DNA from: Oscillospiraceae bacterium
GTDB taxonomy: Bacteria; Bacillota; Clostridia; Oscillospirales; Oscillospiraceae
DNA length: 10,609 nucleotides
Direction of reading: 5' to 3'
NCBI GenBank assembly: GCA_016296235.1
Contig: JAEDJR010000057.1
Coordinates: 1 to 10,609 of the forward strand
In this document: positions 4,955 through 10,609 of the stretch, in pieces
Numbering within the stretch: the stretch's first letter is position 1
Layout: each line of letters opens with the position of its first letter
Made by a program: the position numbers and the translations under genes
The notes under the pieces: model-generated
Told to the model about the DNA's origin: nothing
Database searches by the model: none
The model's input: only the letters and a program-made list of their open reading frames with translations

Positions 4955-6264
4955 AAATCGTTCCTCCTTTCCCGCGCCGGTTCCGGCGCTTGTGGTTGTT
5001 CCTGGTTCTGCCGGCTTTCCTGTACCTGCCGGCGTATTCGCGGCATGTTTTCTGTGATCTTCCCGCACAGGCGCAGTTCCCGGCGAAGGGGACGAAGCTG
5101 CGCAGTGATCGCGTCAATTTTTGCATTAGCGTACTCAGATGGACTGGCCCGCCGCAGCACATACAACTGCTTGCGGGCACCTGTCAGCGCGTCGATTTCT
5201 GCCTGTAGGGCGCCCTCTAACATGGTCAGTTCGCTTTGGCTGTCAATCCGATATTTTTGCAGGAGGCGGAACTGCTGCGTGTACTGCTTCAGCTTCCGAA
5301 CCTCCGCCCGGGTTTGAAACGAAATCTTCTGCCGCTGCTTTTTGCGCGGCGAGAGAAGATAGAAATAGTACAGATACAACGCCCGAAAGCTGCCGCGCTT
5401 CACGGGTGGATACCGGGACGGACGCTTGCGGACAAAATACCGCTTTGGAGATATTTGTTCTTTTGGCACCAGAGCGGCTGCTTCGCTGCGCTGTGCGCGA
5501 AGCCTTTGCAGAATGTCAGCCTCCGTATGCCCCTCCCCCAGACTGTCCAGCCGGATGAACCGCTGCCCGCCCGGCGGCTTGATGGCCGTATGCTTCACAT
5601 TGGGGCCGCGCTTGATCATATAGCCCTGATTTCGCAGCGTCCGCAGAAAGGAATCGAGGGTGAAGCTGATGGAAAGTGCAGCGTCAATATCCTGCCGGAT
5701 GAGATCCCGGATCGTAGTCTTGCCGCTGCGCTCTGCATCCCATGCCGCATAGGGTTTCCCCTTTCCGTCAGGCTCTATGACAGACAGACCGTAATCCCGG
5801 CTGACTGCATTGGACGTCCCACGCAGCGTCTCAAAATAACTCCTGAAGTCGCTCCGGTACTTCTTCCCATTCAGGAAAGACACCGAATTGAACACGATAT
5901 GGCAATGCAGATGCTCCCGGTCAACGTGGGTACAAATGACAGCTTCATATTGGTTTCCAAGAAGACGCTTGGCAAACTCGACGCCTGCCGCATGAGCCTG
6001 CTCAGGTGTTGCTTCCCTGGGCGCATAGGAATGGACGATATGGTAGCCCAGAACGCCGCCGCATTTGCCCCAGCGCCGCTTGGTCGCCTGCATTTCCTGA
6101 AACGCCGTCTCCAAATTGCAGTTGATAGCCGTCTGCAGGCGGGCCTTTGCCGGGTTTTCGATGTACCGCAGCGCGTCTGTCAGGCCTGTCTTTTCCTCGT
6201 TCTGCGCATAACTCAAGCATCGATCCAGCCGGGAGCGGATGATGATGATTTTGTCATAGGCCAT
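4945..6264 (-). CDS. MOBP-type relaxase (MobA/VirD2 family)
   Basis: This 439-residue relaxase nicks one strand at oriT, stays bound to the 5' end through a tyrosine, and is carried to the recipient. The catalytic domain is within about 1-230. Y19 in LSYAQNEEKT is the likely nucleophile, with Y34 in ALRYIENPAK as an alternative. The metal-binding motif is HVDREHLHCHIVFN (H113, H120, H122 and N126). The NC..E..F..M segment and GYHIVHSYAPREATPEQAH at 73-91 are also typical. The C-terminal half is basic and helical (RKKQRQK near 307-313) and ends in a Gln/Pro/Glu-rich tail. ATG 6264 overlaps the MobC stop as TAATG. Longer upstream frames are only the shadow of MobC. Confidence 0.93.
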   Translation of the reverse strand: MAYDKIIIIRSRLDRCLSYAQNEEKTGLTDALRYIENPAKARLQTAINCNLETAFQEMQATKRRWGKCGGVLGYHIVHSYAPREATPEQAHAAGVEFAKRLLGNQYEAVICTHVDREHLHCHIVFNSVSFLNGKKYRSDFRSYFETLRGTSNAVSRDYGLSVIEPDGKGKPYAAWDAERSGKTTIRDLIRQDIDAALSISFTLDSFLRTLRNQGYMIKRGPNVKHTAIKPPGGQRFIRLDSLGEGHTEADILQRLRAQRSEAAALVPKEQISPKRYFVRKRPSRYPPVKRGSFRALYLYYFYLLSPRKKQRQKISFQTRAEVRKLKQYTQQFRLLQKYRIDSQSELTMLEGALQAEIDALTGARKQLYVLRRASPSEYANAKIDAITAQLRPLRRELRLCGKITENMPRIRRQVQESRQNQEQPQAPEPARERRNDLWR

Positions 6265-6572
6265 TACAGCGTGTCTTTCACGAGTTGCCAGGCTTGTTTT
6301 GCCAGCACCGCCGCACTGTGAATCTCTGCCTGCGTTGCATAGCCCTTGCCGTTTGCCCAGTGGGCAAGATGGTTGATATTGGTGCCGATGCCGGACAGCT
6401 CCCGCAGAAGGGTGGCATAGTAGTCCGGCGGGCGGGGCTTGAGCTGCTCGCCCATGATACACTTGCGGACTGCGCCGCTGGCGGACAACCCGCTGTCCCG
6501 GCACAGCTGCGTCAAATGCCGGTATTCGCCGTCATCCAGCCAGAGGCCGATAAAGTGATTCCGGCTGCGCAA
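6264..6572 (-). CDS. mobC: MobC-family relaxosome accessory protein
   Basis: A 102-residue DNA-binding protein that helps the relaxase open oriT. The N-terminal FIGLWLDDGEYRHL looks like the strand and first helix of a ribbon-helix-helix fold. The C-terminal ELSGIGTNINHLAHWAN (58-74) is the MobC signature (IGxNxNxLA). The start is TTG at 6572; GGAGGG lies 5 bases upstream and no ATG is nearby. The gene immediately precedes the relaxase gene, overlapping it by one base, and follows the inverted-repeat region that is the likely oriT. Confidence 0.9.
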   Translation of the reverse strand: MRSRNHFIGLWLDDGEYRHLTQLCRDSGLSASGAVRKCIMGEQLKPRPPDYYATLLRELSGIGTNINHLAHWANGKGYATQAEIHSAAVLAKQAWQLVKDTL

Positions 6573-6597
6573 AGAATCCCTCCTTCTTCAAATGAAA

Positions 6598-6618
6598 TGC
6601 GTCTCACCGTGAGACGCA
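6598..6618. repeat. Recurrent palindrome, copy 4 (longest)
   Basis: GCGTCTCAC-C-GTGAGACGC plus one further matching base on each side (10-bp arms), the most complete of the four copies. It lies 14 bp upstream of the MobC ribosome site, at the left edge of the candidate oriT. It could serve as a MobC-relaxase operon operator. Confidence 0.87.
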
Positions 6619-6681
6619 AATCGCGGGGTCTTAGGGGCATACCCTAACAAGGGTCGTTTGTTTAACAAATGACATACTTGC
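6619..6681. other. Candidate origin of transfer (oriT)
   Basis: This is a non-coding stretch directly upstream of mobC and the relaxase gene, the usual place for oriT in MOBP systems. It holds TTAGGG-N5-CCCTAA (6631-6647), TTTGTT-T-AACAAA (6657-6669) and a direct repeat GGGTC at 6626-6630 and 6651-6655. Inverted repeats next to a nick region are typical of oriT. I do not recognise a published nic sequence, so the nick point is unknown. The call rests on position and symmetry. Confidence 0.5.
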
Positions 6682-6711
6682 TCAATCAGCGCCGCGAGCG
6701 GCGCTGATTGA
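6682..6711. terminator. GC-rich hairpin after the 198-residue gene
   Basis: TCAATCAGCGCCGC (6682-6695) and GCGGCGCTGATTGA (6698-6711) form a perfect 14-bp stem immediately after the stop at 6713. On the minus strand no T-run follows (AGCAAGTATG), so it is not a standard intrinsic terminator. It may weaken read-through, protect the mRNA 3' end, or be part of oriT. Confidence 0.55.
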
Positions 6712-6712
6712 T

Positions 6713-7309
6713 TTATCGCTGAGGCGCAGTGGCTTTTGTACGTCTGGTCTTTGGGGACGGACGCTCCATTCGGTGTTCCAGCATCAGCAGGTTCTGAAGC
6801 TCTGCCTCGCTTTTCGGCAGATACCGGACAGCCCGAATGGTTTGGTCATAGGCGATCCGGCTTTGCATAAAACTGTTGTAATCGACTTCGTGGGTACATC
6901 CGTCTTCTGAAACATACTGTAAGGTCTCAATGGGTAGCGCGGAACGAAGCACGCGCTGTACCTGACTTTTGTAGTCAATGGGATAGACCCGCCCTGCCAG
7001 CTTGCCGTCACGAACACCCTCCACAACGACGCGGTAGGCCAGAATGCCCTCCGGTTGATCGGCATAATAGGTCCAGATACAGTTCGCGTTGGTATCGTCC
7101 AGAAAGACTTCGCGTTCCCGCACACACCATGTCCCATGGGGACGGCTCATCCAGTAGAACGCACGGTTTTCCATATTGGGGTCCTGTGCGCTGTCCCAGA
7201 GCTTTTTGGCGTCAAGGTCAAAATCCTCCGTATAGGCTCGCGTGTTCTTCTGAACGATCTGCGCCAGAAAGGCGAGAATATTTTCCTGATAATTTGTTTC
7301 CTGCTCCAT
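6713..7309 (-). CDS. Conserved-looking protein of unknown function (198 residues)
   Basis: I do not recognise a family. The protein is soluble in appearance, with no signal or membrane segment. It begins with an acidic helical part (1-45, MEQETNYQENILAFLAQIVQ), then an aromatic-rich core (FYWMSRPHGTWCVREREVFL at 52-71 and CIWTYYADQPEGILAYRVVV at 77-96). The tail is basic, with a Lys/Arg/Thr-rich end (PSPKTRRTKATAPQR). ATG 7309 is the first in-frame start after a TGA. AGGAGG overlaps the preceding stop but is 14 bases away, longer than ideal. Its place between the ArdC-like gene and oriT suggests an early-transfer or DNA-handling role, which is only inference. Confidence 0.75.
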   Translation of the reverse strand: MEQETNYQENILAFLAQIVQKNTRAYTEDFDLDAKKLWDSAQDPNMENRAFYWMSRPHGTWCVREREVFLDDTNANCIWTYYADQPEGILAYRVVVEGVRDGKLAGRVYPIDYKSQVQRVLRSALPIETLQYVSEDGCTHEVDYNSFMQSRIAYDQTIRAVRYLPKSEAELQNLLMLEHRMERPSPKTRRTKATAPQR

Positions 7310-7327
7310 GCAGTGATATCATTCCTC

Positions 7328-8263
7328 CTAACGTTCCTGCTGTACCGTCTGATTCCTCTGTGTGCAAAGGGATGGGCACCGCTGTTCAATGGCGTCGATC
7401 AGGTTGGCGGCGCAGCTGCGGATGGTGTCCAGCGATGCTTTCAGCTCGTCCAGTTCCTTGCCCTTACTCCACCCTGCAACATATCCAAAGGAATAATCTG
7501 ATGTGTCAATTCCGAAATGCTGACAGACCACATAGGCCACACTTTCCGCCTCGACCTCGCGGGTATGGCGTTCTTTCGCTGGAGCGTCATTTCCTGTGCG
7601 CCTATGCAGCATGGCGTGGCTGATTTCGTGGAGCATGGTTTTGACGGTTTGCCGCTGGCTCATCTCCGGGCGAATATAGATTTCGCCGGTAACAGAATTG
7701 AAGCAGCCTTTGGCTGAACCGGGCGGTGCTTCATATAAAATAGGAACCGGCGAAGCGCTTGTAATGGCGTCCGCCAGTTCCGTATAATTTGTAATATCGC
7801 CGGTCAATTCACGTACACCGATGCTGGGGAGCTCTTTGCCTTCCGTCTGGGAAATGTCAAAAACGGTAACGATTCGGAACCGCATAAGCTGAACCAACGT
7901 GCGCTCCCGGACCGGCTTACCGGATGCATCCAGAATGGGATTGCCGCCTGCATCCAGCTGATCCTGCTCGACGAAGCGCTGGTAAGGGCATGGCGCAAGA
8001 ATTTTGATCCCATGCTCTCCGGCCTTAACTGTTCGGCCGAAGTTCTTTTTCCACGTATGATACCCGGCCACACAGGATGCAGCCGGGTTTTGCATCAGAA
8101 TCAGCATGACATTGCCGAAGCTGTACGAGTGAAATTTGGACATCGCGGACAGGTATTCCGCGTACCGTCCACTGGTGAATATCTCGCTGACGCCCTGTTC
8201 CAGCTTTTCGGTCAGTTCCTTGATTTTTTCATCCGGCGTCGTGCCGTTCAATTCAAAGCCCAT
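7328..8263 (-). CDS. ArdC-like ssDNA-binding and metallopeptidase-domain protein
   Basis: A 311-residue protein with an ArdC-type N-terminal domain (about 10-135: the helix around YAEYLSAMSKFHSYSFGNVMLI, YHTWKKNFGRTVKAGEHGIKIL at 68-89, then the VTVFDISQT segment). A zinc-peptidase-like C-terminal domain follows, with HEISH at 212-216 and a likely third ligand among the Glu residues of REVEAESVAY (235-244). ArdC proteins bind single-stranded DNA and protect incoming plasmids from restriction, so this may act on entry into a new host. The metal motif is intact; proteolysis is not shown. I place the start at ATG 8263, since GGAG is then 8 bases away. ATG 8269 overlaps the DUF3846 stop as ATGA but leaves only 2 bases. 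Confidence 0.85.
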   Translation of the reverse strand: MGFELNGTTPDEKIKELTEKLEQGVSEIFTSGRYAEYLSAMSKFHSYSFGNVMLILMQNPAASCVAGYHTWKKNFGRTVKAGEHGIKILAPCPYQRFVEQDQLDAGGNPILDASGKPVRERTLVQLMRFRIVTVFDISQTEGKELPSIGVRELTGDITNYTELADAITSASPVPILYEAPPGSAKGCFNSVTGEIYIRPEMSQRQTVKTMLHEISHAMLHRRTGNDAPAKERHTREVEAESVAYVVCQHFGIDTSDYSFGYVAGWSKGKELDELKASLDTIRSCAANLIDAIEQRCPSLCTQRNQTVQQER

Positions 8264-8265
8264 CG

Positions 8266-8685
8266 TCATCGCTCCTGCGACGGCGGCTTTTTCTGCTTGT
8301 TCGGCTGCGATTTGGTCTTTGGCTGCACTTTCAGCGTGACCGGCTCATTTCCGCGAACTCCAAGCAAAATCTCGGCACAGTGGAATTTCTGCTTGAACCG
8401 CGCCATTTGCTCCGTCGTCAGCGAGCAGAAGTTGTCTTCCGTCAGGCCGCACACAAAAAACGGCCCGAAAATGCCGCCATAGCCGCCCTTCACGCTGCGG
8501 TTAAAATCCATACCCAGCAGGATACCCTCATCATTGGCCACAATGGCGACGGGTTCTTCATAGGGATAGATGGCCGTAATCAGCCCGCCGACAATCTTCT
8601 GCATTTCTCTGTAATCGTGAGCAATGGCCTTTTCGTATGGGGCAAAGCCCGGCTCGACTACAAGGATGTTGATCTGCTCTGCCAT
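8266..8685 (-). CDS. DUF3846-domain protein
   Basis: A 139-residue protein beginning MAEQINILVVEPGFAPYEK, then MQKIVGGLITAIYPYEEPVAIVANDEGILLGM, which matches the DUF3846 pattern common in mobile elements of Firmicutes. No biochemical role is known to me. A second part (FGPFFVCGLTEDNFCSLTTEQM, about 78-99) is followed by a Lys/Gln/Pro-rich basic tail (about 120-139). ATG 8685 has GGAAGG about 7 bases upstream, overlapping the stop of the surface-protein gene. Longer frames back to 8778 lie inside that gene and are not used. The 3' end abuts the ArdC-like gene, so the two form one unit. Confidence 0.85.
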   Translation of the reverse strand: MAEQINILVVEPGFAPYEKAIAHDYREMQKIVGGLITAIYPYEEPVAIVANDEGILLGMDFNRSVKGGYGGIFGPFFVCGLTEDNFCSLTTEQMARFKQKFHCAEILLGVRGNEPVTLKVQPKTKSQPNKQKKPPSQER

Positions 8686-8689
8686 AGGC

Positions 8690-10609
8690 TTATCCTTCCG
8701 CCCATTCCAGCACAAAGATGACGGACAGAACGTTGAGTTCCGTGACGGGCTGGGACAGGGCGGTGACGACGGCGTCATAGGTCAGGGACAGGGAACCGCC
8801 CTCCGCCGCCTGCCAGGCGCTGGGGATGGTCAGACTTTCGCTGCTGCCGGTGGATACGGTATCCGCGTCCTGCAAGCGGAAGCCGATCTGCCTGGAATCC
8901 ACCTTCTGCCGCGCCGCGTTCATGGCGTAGGGTGCAATGGTCCAGCCGTTTTGCGCGGTCAGGGAGACGGAGGAAACCTTTACGGCCCCGGTGGAATTGT
9001 TGACAATGGATGCGGCGACTGTGTGAATTCCACCGTCCTCATCCATGACCAGGGGCAGAACAGCCGGGACGGTCACGGAGAAGGAGACCAGCCGCGTCCA
9101 GTGGGCATACAGCGTCTGATTCCCGGTGATCTCCACCTGGGTGTCCGCTGTGACCTGCTCGCCGCCCTTGGCTTCGGTGAACCAACCGTCAAAATCATAA
9201 CCGCCGCGGACAGGCAGCGGCAGTTCGCCGTAGGTATCCCCGTAGGTGACCTCCTTGGCGGCAGTTGATATGGTGCCTTCCCCCGGGTCGAAGGAGATCG
9301 TATAGATGTCAGCCTCAAACTGGGCGTAGAAAGTCCTGGCTGCCGTGATGGTCACAGTGCTGTAGAGCGCCCCGCCGGTGGCGGCGGTGTACCAGTTGGT
9401 GAATGTGTGGCCTGTCTTGGTGGGTGTATAACTGGGCGCGGTTGCTTTGGAGCCGTTGCTGACCGTGGTGGTCACAGAGCCGGACCCATTGACGGTTCCA
9501 CCGTTGATCCCGGCGTCCCAGGTGACAGGGAAGGTCATCGCATAGCCGCAGGTATCGCACTGGCCATCAGAATTGGAATCCGCATGGGTCCCTGTTTCCT
9601 CCGTACTGAGGCCGCAGAGAGAACAGGTCTTGGTGCGTTTGTGCTGGGTGGAGGAACTGGCCTCCCAGGAGCCGTAGGTGTAGGTGTGGCTTTCATAGGT
9701 CGCAGAGCCAATGTCCGATTTACAGGTATCGCAGTGCTGGGTGACCTTGTGCTGGGAAGCGCTGTACTGGGTGTACTGGGCTGTGGTGGCGTGGCTGGCA
9801 TACTCGTATTTTCCGCCGCCTCCGCAGTCGTTACAGGTGCCGTACCGCCGGTGCTGGGTACTGCTGTAATACTCCCAATCTCCATAGGTATACGTCCCGT
9901 GAGAGACGCCGGAGCTCACCAGCTCGCCGCAGTAGTTGCAGTATTTATACCAGTAGCACCCGGACCAGGTGGTGTAAGTCGCCCCATGGCTGCAGGAGGC
10001 GGACTGTGTGTAGCCGCAGACGGTACAGACGCCGCTGCTGTTGTAGGTATGCGCAGACCGGATGCCGTAGGCATATTCATTGGCGCTGCAATTGTTGCAC
10101 TGCTCATACTTGATGTGGGTGTCTTTGTCATACTGGTCATACTCATAATGCCAGGAGCAGGAGGAACAGTTGCAGCCGTTAATTCCACAGACAGAATATG
10201 TCGAAGCGAGATACTCGGAGAGGTCGAAGGCGGTTACACTGCGTCCGTGCCAGTTTGCGGTATTGACTGCGTTCAACGCCTCCGGGCCGGTCACATAGAC
10301 GATCATCTCCGCACCGCCCTCGAAAGCATCTTCTGCAATTTCGGGGTCCTGGGAATGGTACAGGAGCAGTTCTTCCAGCTTTGTGCAGCCCTTGAACGCC
10401 TCGCTGCCAATGGAGAAAACGTAGGAAGGCAGTTCGGCGGAGGTCAGATTGACACAGCCGGAGAACCAATAGGCGATGCTGTCAATGGCAAGGTGAGCGT
10501 CCTCGCAGAAGCGGACTGTTTCAATCTGCGTTCGCACCTTGGCCCAAGGCTGCTGATCTGCCGAAGTGATGGGTTTCATGATGCCCTTGCCGCCGATCCA
10601 GAGGGTACC
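8690..10609 (-). CDS. Surface protein with LRR, CxxC-repeat and InlB-like repeats (5' end outside the window)
   Basis: The frame is open to the right edge: ten codons precede the first ATG at 10579, so the N-terminus with any signal peptide lies outside. Residues are counted from that ATG. A BspA-like leucine-rich part (about 28-90; FSGCVNLTSAELPS, IGSEAFKGCTKLEELLL) is followed by a Cys/Tyr/Ser-rich region with eight CxxC pairs (138-141, 161-164, 185-188, 214-217, 249-252, 283-286, 319-322 and 341-344). Two InlB/Flg_new-type repeats follow (about 352-422 and 428-495, ending FYAQFEA and LYAHWTR), then a beta-rich C-terminal domain (about 498-629). No LPXTG motif or terminal membrane helix is seen, so attachment is unclear. 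An adhesin or host-contact role is inferred from the domains. Confidence 0.85.
   Translation of the reverse strand, partial: GTLWIGGKGIMKPITSADQQPWAKVRTQIETVRFCEDAHLAIDSIAYWFSGCVNLTSAELPSYVFSIGSEAFKGCTKLEELLLYHSQDPEIAEDAFEGGAEMIVYVTGPEALNAVNTANWHGRSVTAFDLSEYLASTYSVCGINGCNCSSCSWHYEYDQYDKDTHIKYEQCNNCSANEYAYGIRSAHTYNSSGVCTVCGYTQSASCSHGATYTTWSGCYWYKYCNYCGELVSSGVSHGTYTYGDWEYYSSTQHRRYGTCNDCGGGGKYEYASHATTAQYTQYSASQHKVTQHCDTCKSDIGSATYESHTYTYGSWEASSSTQHKRTKTCSLCGLSTEETGTHADSNSDGQCDTCGYAMTFPVTWDAGINGGTVNGSGSVTTTVSNGSKATAPSYTPTKTGHTFTNWYTAATGGALYSTVTITAARTFYAQFEADIYTISFDPGEGTISTAAKEVTYGDTYGELPLPVRGGYDFDGWFTEAKGGEQVTADTQVEITGNQTLYAHWTRLVSFSVTVPAVLPLVMDEDGGIHTVAASIVNNSTGAVKVSSVSLTAQNGWTIAPYAMNAARQKVDSRQIGFRLQDADTVSTGSSESLTIPSAWQAAEGGSLSLTYDAVVTALSQPVTELNVLSVIFVLEWAEG

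Noticed and set aside
5236..6321. 361-codon plus-strand open frame opposite the relaxase gene
   Set aside because: It lies antisense to the relaxase catalytic region. The relaxase frame has full motifs, while this one shows no domain or ribosome site.
6265..6504. Extended relaxase start at 6504
   Set aside because: The extra 80 codons overlap MobC out of frame and look like its shadow. ATG 6264, in a TAATG overlap with the MobC stop, gives the normal relaxase N-terminus.
1312..6618. CRISPR array explanation for the four palindromes
   Set aside because: The copies are separated by hundreds to thousands of bases with full genes between them, so there is no regular repeat-spacer structure.

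Overview
The window is part of an integrative conjugative or mobilizable element from a gut-type Firmicute (class Clostridia, most likely Oscillospiraceae or Lachnospiraceae). The evidence is the gene set: a VirD4/TraG coupling protein of the CD1115 type, Maff2, PcfB, a MOBP-type relaxase with MobC, an ArdC-like protein and DUF3846. Moderately high GC, strong AGGAGG ribosome binding sites, and TTG and GTG starts agree with this. Every gene I can support is on the minus strand, so transcription runs from the right end to the left end.

Right to left: (1) 8690-10609 holds the 3' part of a large surface-type protein with a leucine-rich start, eight CxxC pairs and two InlB-like repeats. It runs off the window. 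(2) 6713-8685 is a tight cluster of DUF3846, an ArdC-like ssDNA-binding/metallopeptidase protein and an unrecognised 198-residue protein. (3) 6573-6712 is a non-coding stretch full of inverted repeats and is the best candidate for the origin of transfer. (4) 4382-6572 encodes MobC, relaxase and PcfB, each overlapping the next. (5) 3653-4220 is a complete antitoxin-toxin module with its own promoter and terminator, lying between PcfB and the coupling-protein block. (6) 1344-3546 encodes a 40-residue membrane peptide, the coupling protein and Maff2, again with stop/start overlaps. (7) 265-1234 carries an orphan Phd/YefM-type antitoxin and then a complete antitoxin-toxin pair with a consensus promoter. 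(8) 1-252 holds a 19-bp-stem terminator and the first 44 or so codons of what looks like a TrbL/VirB6 gene, after which the sequence changes.

The transfer genes fit one plan: MobC and relaxase process DNA at the putative oriT, PcfB and the coupling protein bring it to the channel, and Maff2 and TrbL are membrane parts of the channel. ArdC may protect incoming DNA, and the toxin-antitoxin modules probably stabilise the element.

The most unusual structure is a palindrome, GCGTCTCACSGTGAGACGC, found four times in the same orientation (about 1312, 3574, 4295 and 6598). All four lie in non-coding gaps at operon or cassette boundaries, and two of them bracket the 3653-4220 toxin-antitoxin module. 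It could be the operator of an element-wide regulator, an RNA processing hairpin, or a boundary where cassettes are exchanged.
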